DNA of 64,000 nucleotides from Advenella kashmirensis W13003 (GTDB taxonomy: Bacteria > Pseudomonadota > Gammaproteobacteria > Burkholderiales > Burkholderiaceae_B): positions 310,001-374,000 of the forward strand of contig NZ_KI650980.1 of assembly GCF_000506985.1 (NCBI RefSeq), written 5' to 3'. The position numbers and the translations under genes were made by a program. Below are positions 1 to 9,919 of this stretch, one piece after another; position 1 is the stretch's first letter, and the number at the start of each line of letters is the position of its first letter. The notes under the pieces were generated by a model. That model was not told the DNA's origin, ran no database searches, and worked only from the letters and a program-made list of their open reading frames with translations.

Positions 1-54
1 TGGTTCCAGCGGATCAATGGCATCCAGATTCTCGTAGAAAGTGCGGTCAGTCAT
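1..54 (-). CDS. Unidentified gene, 5' end only
   Basis: The first 54 bases read on the minus strand as an ATG at 54 followed by 17 open codons that run off the window (MTDRTFYENLDAID...). It sits head-to-tail with radC and is transcribed away from it. Too little is visible to name a family, and there is no clear ribosome binding site upstream of the ATG. Confidence 0.45.
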   Translation of the reverse strand, partial: MTDRTFYENLDAIDPLEP

Positions 55-201
55 TTTTTTTCGGATGTAATGTATCTTTAATTTTCATTATGACGTTTGC
101 AATTATAGCCTGCTATCACGTATGCAATATGACGCTGTGAGGACTGGTGGCGCCACAGCCTGTTTTGAGAGGCAGCGATCGGTCCGCATTCGGCCATTGC
201 T

Positions 202-233
202 CAAATCGGATAGAGCGCAAATCGGATAGAGCG
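202..233. repeat. Tandem duplication of a 16-bp unit
   Basis: The unit CAAATCGGATAGAGCG occurs twice back to back (202-217 and 218-233) in the non-coding stretch downstream of radC. The two copies are identical, which suggests a recent slippage duplication. No function is evident. Confidence 0.85.
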
Positions 234-263
234 GCCAGTATGGGTAGTCGGCAGAACCATAAC

Positions 264-1004
264 CTAAAGTTTGCCCTGTTCCGCCAGCGAGATCGCAGCG
301 CCGCCCGCCACGATAATATGGTCCACCAGGCGGATATCCAGCAGGGCCAGGCCTTTGCGCAACTGCTGGGTCAGCTGGATGTCTGCCAGGCTCGGTTCGG
401 CCAGGCCCGAGGGATGGTTGTGCGCCAGAATGACGCCCCAGGCGTTGTGTTGCAGGGCCGAGACGGCAATTTCCCTTGGATAAACCGCTGTCTGGTTCAG
501 GGTACCGCGGGACGCTTCCTCATGATGGATCAATTGGTGGCGGGTATTGACGAGCAGCAACAGGCATTTTTCGACTTTCTCGTGCGACAGCAGGCTGATG
601 CAAAAATCGCGAACGACAGCCGGCCGGTTCAGTTCGATGCCGTACTGCATGGTGTCCTGCATGTGACGCCGGGCAAATTCGATGGCGGCCAGAAAGGAGC
701 AGATTTTCGCGTCGCCCAATCCTTTGATTTTTCGCAGCCTGTGGTAGTTGCTGGCCAGCAGATTGCGGGGGCCGCCTGCCTCATCCAGGACGTATTGGGC
801 AAACTGCAGGATATTCATGTTGACGGTGCCGGTGCGCAACAGGATGGCCAGCAATTCGGTATTGGACAGGGCGGCGGGTCCCAGGGCCAGCAGTTTTTCA
901 CGCGGCCAGGGCGGGGGCAGCAGGGTGTCGCCGTTTTTGGCGAGGCGGGCGGCCGGAACGCTGTCCTTGGCCGAATAAGGGGAATTGGCAGTGTGTTCGT
1001 ACAT
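264..1004 (-). CDS. radC: RadC family JAB/MPN domain protein
   Basis: 246 residues, the usual length of RadC. An N-terminal helix-hairpin-helix-like part (reading WPREKLLALGPAALSNTELLAILLRTG-like, residues about 33-60) is followed by a C-terminal JAB/MPN metalloprotease-like domain with the HNHPSG zinc motif at about residues 193-198 and a downstream D as third ligand (VDHIIVAGG). The family was named for a DNA-repair phenotype that was later reassigned, and its biochemical role is unsettled. The gene stands alone, divergent from slpA-ispH. The start at 1004 has no strong Shine-Dalgarno, but the N-terminus aligns with the family from about residue 30. Confidence 0.9.
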   Translation of the reverse strand: MYEHTANSPYSAKDSVPAARLAKNGDTLLPPPWPREKLLALGPAALSNTELLAILLRTGTVNMNILQFAQYVLDEAGGPRNLLASNYHRLRKIKGLGDAKICSFLAAIEFARRHMQDTMQYGIELNRPAVVRDFCISLLSHEKVEKCLLLLVNTRHQLIHHEEASRGTLNQTAVYPREIAVSALQHNAWGVILAHNHPSGLAEPSLADIQLTQQLRKGLALLDIRLVDHIIVAGGAAISLAEQGKL

Positions 1005-1073
1005 TGTCGGCTAAAATAGGCGTTTTACAGAAAAGCCTTACGGTGACAGATTTTGACCGCGAATACTCAGTCC

Positions 1074-1529
1074 ATGAATCCAATTGTCCATGCTGATTCA
1101 TACTTAACCCTGCACTATCGTATTACGCTGATGTCCGGGCCCGGCGCCGGTTCCGTGTTTATTGACACGTTTACCGGCAAACCCGGTACCTTGCAGCTCA
1201 ACGCCGGGCAGTGGTCTCCGTCTATGGAAACACCATTGCTGGGTCACGCAGAAGGCGAGTCGTTCAGTTATGAGTTGCCGGCGCAGGCGGCCTATGGCGA
1301 TCGCAATCCCGAGCTGCTGCAACGGGTAACCCGCCAGATGCTGACGCGCGACGCCGGGGCCGATGCCACATTTGAACCTGGCGATATGGTCGAATTTACT
1401 GCGCCCAATGGTGGCCGGTATTCCGGTGTTTTCCGCGAGTGGAACGACGATACGGCCCTGTTCGATTTCAATCATCCTTTGGCGGGCGTGGATCTGCGGA
1501 TTGACGTCAAACTGCTCGGAGTCCTGTAA
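1074..1529 (+). CDS. slpA: FKBP-type peptidyl-prolyl cis-trans isomerase, SlpA/FkpB type
   Basis: About 151 residues from the ATG at 1074. A TTG at 1053 in the same frame would add seven residues and has a weak GGTGA upstream, so the start is uncertain. The sequence shows the FKBP half-barrel with an inserted flap (residues about 55-120) and the conserved tail DFNHPLAG near residue 133, typical of SlyD/SlpA proteins. It is a cytoplasmic prolyl isomerase/chaperone. The stop overlaps the ispH start by one base (TAATG), the same neighbour as in E. coli fkpB-ispH, which implies co-transcription and probable translational coupling. Confidence 0.9.
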   Translation: MNPIVHADSYLTLHYRITLMSGPGAGSVFIDTFTGKPGTLQLNAGQWSPSMETPLLGHAEGESFSYELPAQAAYGDRNPELLQRVTRQMLTRDAGADATFEPGDMVEFTAPNGGRYSGVFREWNDDTALFDFNHPLAGVDLRIDVKLLGVL

Positions 1530-2482
1530 TGGCGCAGAACAGTGAGGTGATTCTGGCCGAACCGCGCGGCTTCTGTGCCGGCGTGGATCGCGCCATTGAT
1601 ATCGTGGAGCGGGCGCTGGAATTGCACGGCGCGCCGATTTACGTTCGCCATGAAATCGTCCACAACAAATTCGTGGTCGAGAGCCTGCGCGATAAAGGCG
1701 CGATCTTCATCGATGAACTGGATCAGGCGCCGGCCGGCGCCATCGTGGTCTTTTCTGCTCACGGTGTATCACGCGCGGTGCGGGCAGAAGCGCAATTGCG
1801 CGAGCTGCGTATCTTTGATGCCACCTGTCCGCTGGTCACCAAGGTCCATATTGAAGTGGCCAAGATGCATGCCGCCGGCCTGGAAATCGTCATGATCGGA
1901 CATAAGGGCCATCCCGAGGTGGAAGGCACGCTGGGACAGGCAGTGGGCCGCATGCATCTGGTGGAAACGCCCGAGGATGTTGCCGCCCTGCAGGTGGACA
2001 ATCCCGGCAATATTGCATTTGTGACGCAGACCACGCTGTCGGTCGATGATGCCAGACGGGTGGCAGACGCGCTGCGTGCGAAATACCCCGGTATAGTCGA
2101 ACCCAAAAAAAGCGATATCTGCTACGCCACACAAAACCGTCAGGATGCAGTCAAAGTGCTGGCGCCTGAATGTGATGTCTTTTTTGTGGTGGGCAGTATC
2201 AACAGCTCCAACTCCAACCGCCTGCGAGAAGTGGCCGAACGTCTCGAATGCGAAGCGTATCTGATCGACAACGCCGATGCGATACGGCCCGAATGGGTGC
2301 AGGGCGCGGGCAAAATCGGTATTACAGCCGGCGCCTCGGCGCCCGAAGTGCTGGTGCAGCAGGTGGTAGAACGTTTGAAAGCCCTGGGCGCCATCTCGGT
2401 GCGCAGAATGAACGGTACAGAAGAAAATGTGACGTTTCCCTTGCCCAGGGAGTTGTCACGTAAACAACAGGCAGGGAGATAA
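1529..2482 (+). CDS. ispH: 4-hydroxy-3-methylbut-2-enyl diphosphate reductase
   Basis: 317 residues. This is the last enzyme of the MEP isoprenoid pathway, a [4Fe-4S] enzyme making IPP and DMAPP from HMBPP. Visible family features are the N-terminal [14 protein letters not shown] with the first cluster cysteine, the central [11 protein letters not shown] with the second, and [12 protein letters not shown] with the substrate-binding Ser/Asn residues. The third cysteine lies in the [11 protein letters not shown] segment. It starts at the ATG that overlaps the slpA stop and is followed five bases later by the maiA start, so slpA-ispH-maiA is probably one transcript. Confidence 0.97.
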   Translation: MAQNSEVILAEPRGFCAGVDRAIDIVERALELHGAPIYVRHEIVHNKFVVESLRDKGAIFIDELDQAPAGAIVVFSAHGVSRAVRAEAQLRELRIFDATCPLVTKVHIEVAKMHAAGLEIVMIGHKGHPEVEGTLGQAVGRMHLVETPEDVAALQVDNPGNIAFVTQTTLSVDDARRVADALRAKYPGIVEPKKSDICYATQNRQDAVKVLAPECDVFFVVGSINSSNSNRLREVAERLECEAYLIDNADAIRPEWVQGAGKIGITAGASAPEVLVQQVVERLKALGAISVRRMNGTEENVTFPLPRELSRKQQAGR

Positions 2483-2487
2483 GACAG

Positions 2488-3132
2488 ATGAAGCTATATG
2501 GGTATTTCAGAAGTTCGGCGGCCTATCGGGTCCGGATCGCACTGAATATCAAAGGCCTGAGCTACGAGTCGGTGCCGGTGCACCTGATTCGTGATGGCGG
2601 CCAGCACCTGGCGCAAACCTATCGCGAACTGAATCCGACCGCGCTGGTGCCCACATTTATTGATCAGAACGTCAGCATCGGCCAGTCGATTGCCATCATG
2701 GAATATCTCGAAGAAGCTTATCCGCAAGTGCCGATTCTGCCGGCAACCCAAGCCGGCCGGGCGCGGGTACGTTCGTTGTCCCAGTTTATTGCTTGCGATA
2801 TCCATCCGCTGAACAATCTGCGCGTGCTCAAATATCTCAAACGTGAACTGGGCGTGTCCGATGAAGTGAAAAACGAATGGTATCTGCACTGGATCCGCGA
2901 GGGCTTCGATTCGTTGGAAAAAATCCTGGCATCGTCTAACGATACCGGTATTTATTGTCATGGTGATACGCCCACCATGGCCGATTTCTGCCTGGTGCCC
3001 CAGGTGGCCAATGCCCGGCGTTTTGATCTGGACTTGTCGCCTTATCCCACCATTACGCGCATTGATGCCGCCTGCAATAAGGAAGAGGCATTTGTGAACG
3101 CTGCCCCTGGCAATCAGCCTGACGCGGAATAG
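2488..3132 (+). CDS. maiA: Maleylacetoacetate isomerase / zeta-class glutathione S-transferase
   Basis: 214 residues. A thioredoxin-like N-terminal domain carries the zeta-class signature SSAAYRVRIALN (residues about 9-20, with the catalytic Ser) and the cis-proline region NPTALVPTF. An all-alpha C-terminal domain with TMADFCLVPQVANARRF follows. Zeta GSTs use glutathione to isomerise maleylacetoacetate in tyrosine degradation. No other homogentisate-pathway gene is visible here, so the substrate is inferred from family alone. The last 19 bases overlap the 3' end of maf on the opposite strand. Confidence 0.85.
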   Translation: MKLYGYFRSSAAYRVRIALNIKGLSYESVPVHLIRDGGQHLAQTYRELNPTALVPTFIDQNVSIGQSIAIMEYLEEAYPQVPILPATQAGRARVRSLSQFIACDIHPLNNLRVLKYLKRELGVSDEVKNEWYLHWIREGFDSLEKILASSNDTGIYCHGDTPTMADFCLVPQVANARRFDLDLSPYPTITRIDAACNKEEAFVNAAPGNQPDAE

Positions 3133-3725
3133 GCGCGCGCCAGCAGACGGCAGGTTTCAAACAGGGGCAGGCCCATCACGCCGCTGTAGCTGCCGTTGAT
3201 GGAACTGACAAAGGCTGAGGCCAGTCCCTGGATGCCATAGGCGCCGGCCTTACCGATGCCTTCGCCCGATTGGGCATACCATTCGATCTCGTCGCTGTCC
3301 AGCGACTTCATTATCACACTCGTAATAGATACGTCTTCGTACAGGCGATTTTGCCAGGCGAGGACGATGGCTGTATGCACTTCATGTTCTTTGCCCGACA
3401 GCGTACGCAGCGCATCGCGTACATCGTCGTCGGTATGGGCTTTGCCCAGAATCTGTGAGCCCAGCATGACAGTGGTGTCTGCCGTCAGGATCGGCCGTGG
3501 TGGCAGACCGCAATCTGCCAGATGGGCTACGGCCCGTTCCGCTTTGTCACGGGCAGTGCGCCTGACATAACTGGCAGGATGTTCTCCCGGCAGTATCGGT
3601 TCGTCTTCACCGGGCGGTGCAGGCACATGCAGCACATCGTGAACGATGCCCATTTGTGTGAGCAGTTCGCGACGGCGGGGGCTGGCCGAGGCCAGGAAAA
3701 TCGGCTGCGTCTGGACCTGCGACAT
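3114..3725 (-). CDS. Maf family nucleotide pyrophosphatase (YhdE type)
   Basis: Conserved sequence begins PIFLASASPRRRELL, the Maf signature, and continues with TADTTVMLGSQILGK (catalytic Asp), a GKEHEVHTAIV segment, and SGEGIGKAGAYGIQGLA. This pattern fits the dTTP/UTP pyrophosphatases (YhdE) better than the YceF type. I place the start at the ATG at 3725 (203 residues) because the homologous region begins about seven residues later. An ATG at 3803 would add 26 poorly conserved, Pro/Gly-rich residues. It is the last gene of the yebC-purD-nadD-rsfS-rlmH-maf run and converges on maiA with overlapping 3' ends. Confidence 0.88.
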   Translation of the reverse strand: MSQVQTQPIFLASASPRRRELLTQMGIVHDVLHVPAPPGEDEPILPGEHPASYVRRTARDKAERAVAHLADCGLPPRPILTADTTVMLGSQILGKAHTDDDVRDALRTLSGKEHEVHTAIVLAWQNRLYEDVSITSVIMKSLDSDEIEWYAQSGEGIGKAGAYGIQGLASAFVSSINGSYSGVMGLPLFETCRLLARAYSASG

Positions 3726-3836
3726 GATTGAATCGGGGCCGGGGATTGTGCCCGGGCCGGATGCGGCAGTTGGCGTGTAGCGGGTTTGGAAAGTCGCTGT
3801 CATGATCGAAAATAAGTCATGCCATGCATCGGTATC

Positions 3837-4307
3837 TCAGGCACGATGATAGGGGTGATTGGTCAGAATGGCCCAGGCGCGGTAAAGCTGTTCTGCCAGA
3901 ACGATGCGTACCATGGGATGGGGCAGGGTCAGGGACGACAGACGAATCAGGCCGGCGCTGCGTTGTTTGAGCGAGGCATCCAGGCCGTCGGGGCCGCCGA
4001 TCAGAAAGGCGACGTCCTGACCCTGACCGCGCCAGCCTTCCAGCCGTTGCGATAGCTCCACCGTGGTGAGATCACGTCCGTGTTCATCGAGTGCGATGAC
4101 AATAGTATTGGGCGTCAGGGCGGCCTGAATGCGGCGCGCTTCGGCCTCCATCATTTGTGCCGGGGTTTTGCCTGATGTTCTGGGTTCTGGCTTGATTTCC
4201 CGCAGTTCAATCATGCAGTCGGCCGGCATCCGCTTGGAATAGTCTTTCCAGGCGGTATTGACCCATTCGGGCATGCGGGTGCCGACAGCGATGACATGAA
4301 GCTTCAT
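3837..4307 (-). CDS. rlmH: 23S rRNA (pseudouridine1915-N3)-methyltransferase
   Basis: 156 residues from the ATG at 4307, exactly the family length; the open frame extends further upstream but into rsfS. This SPOUT methyltransferase modifies pseudouridine 1915 in helix 69 of the 23S rRNA. Visible features are the N-terminal [15 protein letters not shown], the [13 protein letters not shown] strand, the [10 protein letters not shown] cofactor loop, and the C-terminal [20 protein letters not shown] knot with a YHR tail. It lies seven bases after rsfS, the same partner as in many bacteria (ybeB-ybeA). Confidence 0.95.
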   Translation of the reverse strand: MKLHVIAVGTRMPEWVNTAWKDYSKRMPADCMIELREIKPEPRTSGKTPAQMMEAEARRIQAALTPNTIVIALDEHGRDLTTVELSQRLEGWRGQGQDVAFLIGGPDGLDASLKQRSAGLIRLSSLTLPHPMVRIVLAEQLYRAWAILTNHPYHRA

Positions 4308-4314
4308 GAGCGAT

Positions 4315-4719
4315 TTACTCGTCTGTGTTGTCGTCGTCCATGGCGAGGCCTTGCATGGCAGGGCCTTTTGACTGATCCAGCAATCTGACGCGAACCGGCT
4401 TATCACCCCAGACCGCTTCCAGGTTGTAGTATTGGCGAATGGCCGGTTGCATGCAGTGAATGACGATATCGCCGATATCGACCAGGACCCATTCGCCTGA
4501 CTCCTCGCCCTCCAGCGCAATAATGGGGATTTTGTGCGCTCTGGCCGCGTTGACTACGCTGCTGGCCAGCGCGCGCGTCTGGCGGTTGGACGTCCCGCTG
4601 GCAATCACAACCCGGTCAAACAGGCTGGTCAAATGAGTGGTGTTAAATACCCGGATGTCCTGGGCTTTCACATCTTCCAGCGCGTCGATGACCAGACGTT
4701 GCAGTTTTTGTATATTCAT
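4315..4719 (-). CDS. rsfS: Ribosomal silencing factor
   Basis: 134 residues of the RsfS/YbeB/Iojap family, which binds ribosomal protein uL14 and blocks subunit joining in stationary phase. Core motifs are [14 protein letters not shown], the [20 protein letters not shown] block and [14 protein letters not shown] with the WGD tail region. It has an acidic Asp-rich C-terminus. It sits between nadD (41 bases upstream) and rlmH (7 bases downstream) in the same direction. Confidence 0.95.
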   Translation of the reverse strand: MNIQKLQRLVIDALEDVKAQDIRVFNTTHLTSLFDRVVIASGTSNRQTRALASSVVNAARAHKIPIIALEGEESGEWVLVDIGDIVIHCMQPAIRQYYNLEAVWGDKPVRVRLLDQSKGPAMQGLAMDDDNTDE

Positions 4720-4760
4720 AAGTAAGAGAGTTTCCGGTTCAGTGAACGAGGCATAGCCTG

Positions 4761-5348
4761 TTAACGGTATAGTCCGTGAGTATTAATGTAATCCAGAACG
4801 GGCGCGGGAACAAATGCCGACACATCCTGACCCTGCGCGATACGGCTGCGGATCTCGGTCGACGAAATGTCCATGGCTTTGAAGGGCAATGTAATCAGGC
4901 CCTTGCCGTCCTGGCGCAAGAGCGCATCCAGTTCCGTGGGAATATGCAAGGGGTAGCCGGTGCGCCAGGCAACGGTCAGCGTCACATAGTTGGTGATTTC
5001 CTGCCAGTTCTGCCAGGTGCAGAAATTGTTGAGCTGGTCAGTACCCAGCAGCCAGTAGTATTTGGCGTCGCCGGGCAGGCCTCTTAACGTATCAATTGTG
5101 TAGGTGGCGCCGTCGCGGTTGATTTCAGTGTCGTTGATGACGATGCCTGGTTCATCGCGGATAGCCAGCGCCAGCATTTGCATGCGCTGGGCGCCACTGA
5201 TACGTAGCGGCTGCTTCTGCCAGGGGTTGCCGGCAGGAATGAGCTGTACTTCATCCAGATTGAGTGCGCGCAGGGCGGTTCTGGCCATGGACAGGTGCGC
5301 CATATGCACGGGATTGAAACTGCCGCCCAGGAGTCCTATTTTTCTCAT
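4761..5348 (-). CDS. nadD: Nicotinate-nucleotide adenylyltransferase
   Basis: 195 residues. It joins ATP and nicotinate mononucleotide to give deamido-NAD in NAD synthesis. The nucleotidyltransferase fold is marked by GGSFNPVHMAHLSMA (the (T/H)xGH-like loop at residues 8-22), LIPAGNPWQK, LLGTDQLNNF and the C-terminal ISSTEIRSRI. Its ATG overlaps the purD stop by four bases (ATGA), so the two are translationally coupled. rsfS follows after 41 bases. Confidence 0.95.
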   Translation of the reverse strand: MRKIGLLGGSFNPVHMAHLSMARTALRALNLDEVQLIPAGNPWQKQPLRISGAQRMQMLALAIRDEPGIVINDTEINRDGATYTIDTLRGLPGDAKYYWLLGTDQLNNFCTWQNWQEITNYVTLTVAWRTGYPLHIPTELDALLRQDGKGLITLPFKAMDISSTEIRSRIAQGQDVSAFVPAPVLDYINTHGLYR

Positions 5349-6628
5349 GCCTGCTTCAGGGCACGCCAGCCGATATCCTTGCGATACTGGCTGCCGTCAA
5401 ATTGAATGGCATCAATGGCCTGATAGGCAATGCTGCGGGCTGCCGCCGGCGTCTCGCCCAGGGCCGTCACGCACAGTACGCGACCCCCCGAGGTTTGCAG
5501 AACACCGTCCTGCAGCCGGGTGCCCGCATGAAAAGTCACGCAGTCTGGCGTGGCATCGGGAATGTGGGTAATGGCGTCGCCGGTGCGGGGAGTGCCCGGA
5601 TAGTTGTGCGAAGCCATGACGACGCCCAGCGCCGTGCGGGGGTCCCAGTCGATGCTGGCCTGATCAAGTGTTCCGGCGATGGCGTGCTGCACGACTTCTG
5701 AAAAATCGTTGCGGATGCGCATCATGATGGGCTGGGTTTCGGGGTCGCCCATGCGGCAGTTAAATTCCAGCACTTTGATGGGCCGGGTTGCGTCGGGTCC
5801 CTCGCCGATCATGACGCCGGCATATAAAAAGCCGGTGTATTCAATGCCATCGCTGGCCATGCCGCGAATGGTGGGCCAGATGACTTCGTCCATGATGCGT
5901 TGGTGCAGCATCTCGCTCACGATGGGCGCGGGCGAATAGGCGCCCATGCCCCCCGTATTGGGCCCTTTGTCGCCGTCCAGCTGGCGCTTGTGGTCCTGGC
6001 TGCTGGCCATGGGCAGAACGTGGTTGCCGTCGCACATGACGATGAAACTGGCTTCCTCGCCTTCCAGGCAGGCCTCAATCACGACGCGGGCGCCCGCGCT
6101 ACCCAGCGAGCCGTCGCCCAGCATGCTGTCGACCGCGTCATGCGCTTCGACTTCGGTCATTGCGACAACGACGCCCTTGCCGGCGGCCAGGCCGTCGGCC
6201 TTGACCACAATGGGCGCGCCCTGGCTGCGAATATAGTCATGGGCCGCCTGCGGGTCGGTAAAGGTGGCATAGGCCGCAGTAGGAATACCGTGTCGCTGCA
6301 TGAACGCTTTGGCAAAATCCTTGGAGCTTTCCAGTTGTGCGGCAGCCTGGGTGGGCCCGAATACGGGCAATCCCTTGCTGCGGAAAAGATCGACGGCACC
6401 AGCGGCCAGAGGGGCTTCCGGTCCGACCACGGTGAGCTCGATCTGTTCATCTTGCGCAAATTGCGCCAGTTCCTGCAGATCGGACAGCGGCAGGCTGGTG
6501 AGCGCCGGGTCGGTGGCGGTGCCACCGTTGCCGGGTGCGACAAAGACGGTTGAAATACGCGGAGACTGCGCCAGGCGCCAGGCGATGGCGTGTTCACGCC
6601 CGCCGTTACCAATGACAAGTGCCTTCAT
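5345..6628 (-). CDS. purD: Phosphoribosylamine-glycine ligase
   Basis: 427 residues, an ATP-grasp enzyme catalysing the second step of purine synthesis (phosphoribosylamine + glycine + ATP to GAR). It starts MKALVIGNGGREHAIAW. The ATP-grasp core contains KADGLAAGKGVVVA and the EGEEASFIVMCDG segment, and FNCRMGDPETQ carries the Mg-binding residues. The length and order match E. coli PurD. It overlaps nadD by four bases and follows the YebC-like gene by eight. Confidence 0.97.
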   Translation of the reverse strand: MKALVIGNGGREHAIAWRLAQSPRISTVFVAPGNGGTATDPALTSLPLSDLQELAQFAQDEQIELTVVGPEAPLAAGAVDLFRSKGLPVFGPTQAAAQLESSKDFAKAFMQRHGIPTAAYATFTDPQAAHDYIRSQGAPIVVKADGLAAGKGVVVAMTEVEAHDAVDSMLGDGSLGSAGARVVIEACLEGEEASFIVMCDGNHVLPMASSQDHKRQLDGDKGPNTGGMGAYSPAPIVSEMLHQRIMDEVIWPTIRGMASDGIEYTGFLYAGVMIGEGPDATRPIKVLEFNCRMGDPETQPIMMRIRNDFSEVVQHAIAGTLDQASIDWDPRTALGVVMASHNYPGTPRTGDAITHIPDATPDCVTFHAGTRLQDGVLQTSGGRVLCVTALGETPAAARSIAYQAIDAIQFDGSQYRKDIGWRALKQA

Positions 6629-6636
6629 GGGGTGTT

Positions 6637-7374
6637 TTATCCTTCTTCGGTTTCATTGAAGACAGCGGTGGTATAGACCTCCTGCACGTCATCCAGGCTT
6701 TCGAGCTGATCCAGGATTTTCTGCATCTTGCGTGCGTCATCGCCGGTCAGTTCGGTTTCGTTCAGCGGCTTCATGATGACGCCTTCCATTTCGGGCTTGA
6801 GCCCGGCTTTTTCAAAGGCGGCGCGTACATCGGAAAAAACGGATGGCTCGCACAGCACTTCGATCAGTCCTTCTTCGTCGGTCACGACGTCCTCGGCCCC
6901 GGCGTCCAGCGCCACTTCGATGATCTGGTCCTCGGCATAATCGGGGCTGAAAATGAATTGTCCGCAATGCTTGAACATAAAGCTGACTGAACCGTCCTGG
7001 CCCAGATTGCCACCGTGTTTGGTCAGGGCATGGCGTACATCGGAAACGGTACGGGTCCGATTGTCGGTCATGCAGTCGACAATGACCGCCGCGCCGCTGA
7101 TGCCATAGCCTTCGTAACGGATGGATTCGTAATTTTCACCGTCTGCGCCGCCTGCGCCGCGGGTAATGGCGCGCTGAATATTGTCCTTGGGCATATTGGC
7201 GGCAGTAGCCTTGTCCCAGGCCAGGCGCAAGGCTGGATTCGCATCCGGGTCAGGGCCGCCGGCTCTTGCGGCGACCGTGATCTCACGAATGATTTTTGTC
7301 CAGATTTTTCCACGCTTGGCATCCTGGCGACCCTTACGGTGCTGGATATTTGCCCATTTACTGTGACCTGCCAT
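6637..7374 (-). CDS. YebC/PmpR family protein
   Basis: 245 residues from the ATG at 7374, where the universal [14 protein letters not shown] start lies; the frame is open further upstream but without homology. The family binds DNA in some species (PmpR) and promotes translation of polyproline stretches in others (YebC2/TACO1), so the role here is open. Further family marks are [28 protein letters not shown] and a C-terminal EVYTT. It is the first gene of the minus-strand run leading to purD. Confidence 0.93.
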   Translation of the reverse strand: MAGHSKWANIQHRKGRQDAKRGKIWTKIIREITVAARAGGPDPDANPALRLAWDKATAANMPKDNIQRAITRGAGGADGENYESIRYEGYGISGAAVIVDCMTDNRTRTVSDVRHALTKHGGNLGQDGSVSFMFKHCGQFIFSPDYAEDQIIEVALDAGAEDVVTDEEGLIEVLCEPSVFSDVRAAFEKAGLKPEMEGVIMKPLNETELTGDDARKMQKILDQLESLDDVQEVYTTAVFNETEEG

Positions 7375-7603
7375 GGTTTGATTGACTCTTGAAGTACTGA
7401 AATAAAGAATTTTACCCTGAACCGTCACAAACTTTTATAGAATACGGCTTGGCTACGTCGTTTTACCAACCTGGCACCGGGGCCATGGTCTTCTCGCATG
7501 CTCCCTGTTTTGAATCGGGGCGCGCGCATTGCCCGGCCCGACTGTGTTGTGAACCGGCGCGGCAACGCACTCATTTGGCGCGAACGATACAAAAGGAACA
7601 GAT

Positions 7604-9100
7604 ATGGCAGATCCGATACTCATTGCAAAAAGTGGCCAGCAAGACGTGGTCATCCTGCCCAAAATGGCGAATCGCCACGGGTGTATCACGGGCGCTACAG
7701 GCACCGGCAAAACCGTCACGCTGCAGGTCCTGGCCCAGGCCTTTTCCCGTATCGGCACGCCCGTCTTCATGGCGGATGTCAAGGGCGACCTGACCGGTAT
7801 TTCGCAGGCAGGCGCCGATAGCCCCAAATTGCAGGAGCGCCTGCAGAAATATAATTTGCCGACACCCTCATGGGGAGCGGCGCCCACGGTTTTGTGGGAT
7901 GTCTTCGGTGAACAGGGCCACCCGGTGCGCGCAACCGTATCGGATATGGGGCCCTTGCTGCTGTCGCGCATGCTGGATCTGAACGACACGCAGACGGGTG
8001 TGCTGAACCTGGTGTTCAAAGTGGCCGATGACGAAGGACAACTGCTGCTTGATATGAAGGATTTGCGCGCCATGTTGCAAAACGTGGCCGACCGTGCATC
8101 GGAATTGCGCCAGAACTATGGCAATGTATCGACGGCGACGGTGGGTGCGATCCAGCGCGCGTTATTGCAACTGGAGTCGCAGGGGGCCGATCATTTTTTT
8201 GGCGAACCCATGCTGGATATCCACGATCTGATCCGCACAGATGCCAACGGCCAGGGTGTTGTCAATATTCTGGCGGCAGACCGTCTGATGCAGGCGCCCA
8301 AGTTGTACGCGGTTTTCCTGTTATGGCTGCTGGCCGAAATTTACGAAGCCCTGCCCGAAATCGGCGACCCCGAACAACCACGCCTGGTGTTTTTCTTTGA
8401 TGAAGCGCACTTGCTCTTTACCGACGCACCGGCGGCGCTGCTGCAAAAAATTGAGCAGATTGTGCGTCTGGTGCGCTCCAAAGGCGTGGGCGTGTTTTTC
8501 GTGACCCAGAATCCGCTAGATATTCCCGATACGGTATTGGGTCAGCTGGGCAATCGGGTGCAGCACGCCTTGCGCGCGTTTACGCCGCGGGATCAGCGCG
8601 CGGTCAAAACGGCGGCGGAAACCATGCGGCCCAATCCCGACCTCGATATTACCCAGGCGATTGCCGAGCTGGGTGTCGGAGAGGCGCTGCTGTCGTTTCT
8701 CGATGCCAAGGGCAGTCCCAGCGTCACCCAGCGCGGCTGGGTGCTGCCGCCTGCCAGCCGGATCGGACCGGCCACAGACGCCGAACGCCAGGCGCTGCGC
8801 AACCAGTCACCCTTTGGCGGCAAATACGACAAGATTGTCGATCGGGAGTCGGCATTCGAAGTACTGGCAAAGCGGGCCGAGACAAAAAATACAGAACAGG
8901 ACGGTGCCAAAACCGCGCCAGCCCAGGCTGGCGATGAAGGCATTCTGGGTATGGTGAAGGATTTGATGATCGGTTCGACCGGCCCACGTGGTGGGCGTCG
9001 CGATGGCGTGGTGCAACAGGTGGCCAAAAGCTATGTGCGTGGCGCTGCCCGGCAGTTGATCCGCGGTGTACTGGGTTCACTGGTCGGTAAAAAGCGCTAG
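7604..9100 (+). CDS. HerA-like ATPase, DUF853 family (YjgR-like)
   Basis: 498 residues. A Walker A motif [10 protein letters not shown] at about residues 29-38 and a Walker B-like [10 protein letters not shown] at about 262-271 mark a FtsK/HerA-type P-loop ATPase. The MADVKGDL and [11 protein letters not shown] segments are typical of DUF853. The C-terminus holds a Gly/Arg-rich patch ([12 protein letters not shown]) and a basic tail. The cellular role of this family is not established. A good AAGGA site lies eight bases before the ATG. It is monocistronic between yebC (divergent) and marR (convergent). Confidence 0.85.
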   Translation: MADPILIAKSGQQDVVILPKMANRHGCITGATGTGKTVTLQVLAQAFSRIGTPVFMADVKGDLTGISQAGADSPKLQERLQKYNLPTPSWGAAPTVLWDVFGEQGHPVRATVSDMGPLLLSRMLDLNDTQTGVLNLVFKVADDEGQLLLDMKDLRAMLQNVADRASELRQNYGNVSTATVGAIQRALLQLESQGADHFFGEPMLDIHDLIRTDANGQGVVNILAADRLMQAPKLYAVFLLWLLAEIYEALPEIGDPEQPRLVFFFDEAHLLFTDAPAALLQKIEQIVRLVRSKGVGVFFVTQNPLDIPDTVLGQLGNRVQHALRAFTPRDQRAVKTAAETMRPNPDLDITQAIAELGVGEALLSFLDAKGSPSVTQRGWVLPPASRIGPATDAERQALRNQSPFGGKYDKIVDRESAFEVLAKRAETKNTEQDGAKTAPAQAGDEGILGMVKDLMIGSTGPRGGRRDGVVQQVAKSYVRGAARQLIRGVLGSLVGKKR

Positions 9101-9115
9101 TGTCCTGATCCTGCA

Positions 9116-9139
9116 GGCCCCGCTGTGAGGTGCGGGGCC
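9116..9139. terminator. GC-rich hairpin between convergent genes
   Basis: GGCCCCGC, an 8-base loop, then GCGGGGCC forms a perfect 8-bp stem sixteen bases after the HerA-like gene and 28 bases before the end of the facing marR gene. There is no U-run on either side, so it may end transcription only weakly or with a factor. Confidence 0.4.
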
Positions 9140-9166
9140 AGGGCACAGGGGCACAGCGTGGTCGTT

Positions 9167-9772
9167 CTAGTCGCCGCTGCGGCTGGAGATATTGCACTCC
9201 GGATTGAGCTCAATTTCTTTGAGTAAGCGCTGATAGGCTTCAGGATTGCCGTTTTGTTGCATGCGCTGCAGAAAGCTGATCAAGAGCGTCGTCTCTTCCT
9301 CGGTAAACCCCTTGAGGTGGGCATTGAGCGCGCGCGAGACGGCGGGCATGAGCTTTTCTGTCACGGTGTGGCCTTTTTCCGTGAGTTCAAGTTGTACCAC
9401 GCGCCGGTCATGGGTTGAGCGATGGCGTTTGAGAAACCCCTTTTTCTCCAGGCGGTCCAGCGTGCGGGTCATAGCGCCCGTATCGACTTCTGCGGTGCGA
9501 GCGACGCCAGCGGGCGTGTTGGCCTTGCCCAGGCCGATAATGACAATGGGGTGCCATTGCGAGGCGGTGAGCCCCAGGGGTTCCATTTCGGCATCAATCA
9601 TCTGTGAAATCGAATGATTGTTCAGCCGGATCAGATAGCCGATGTTTTTCAACCCTTTGTTGTTTGCAGCATTGGTATACAAGGGGCCACAGGCTTCGCT
9701 GATCGCACTGGATGAGATCTCGGGATTCTGCGCGTCGTCGGCAGAGGTTAAGGGTGGATTGCCTGTATTCAT
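9167..9772 (-). CDS. MarR family transcriptional regulator
   Basis: 201 residues. The winged-helix core spans about residues 45-150: LTASQWHPIVIIG, then a recognition-helix region TAEVDTGAMTRTLDRLEKKGFLKR, then the wing RSTHDRRVVQLELTEKGH. N- and C-terminal helices serve dimerisation. The family binds palindromic operators and is usually released by small phenolic ligands. It is divergent from the quinone oxidoreductase gene at 9920, which is the obvious target. The 147-base gap is AT-rich with several near-palindromes (ATAATTAT at about 9808). Confidence 0.88.
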   Translation of the reverse strand: MNTGNPPLTSADDAQNPEISSSAISEACGPLYTNAANNKGLKNIGYLIRLNNHSISQMIDAEMEPLGLTASQWHPIVIIGLGKANTPAGVARTAEVDTGAMTRTLDRLEKKGFLKRHRSTHDRRVVQLELTEKGHTVTEKLMPAVSRALNAHLKGFTEEETTLLISFLQRMQQNGNPEAYQRLLKEIELNPECNISSRSGD

Positions 9773-9919
9773 TTTAATTACTGCCTAAGCAGATTTTGAC
9801 TGTATCATTATAATTATTTTAACTGACTCCGTTGATTTAATACAGCGTATCGTCTTAAATACACTAATCTGTTTTATTCATCGTGATTTATGCCGACAAC
9901 TCAGGAGGGTGGGGTGACA

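Noticed and set aside
147-1019. Long plus-strand open frame of 290 codons opposite radC
   Set aside because: It lies antisense to a clear RadC with the HNHPSG motif and has Gln/Gly-rich shadow composition.
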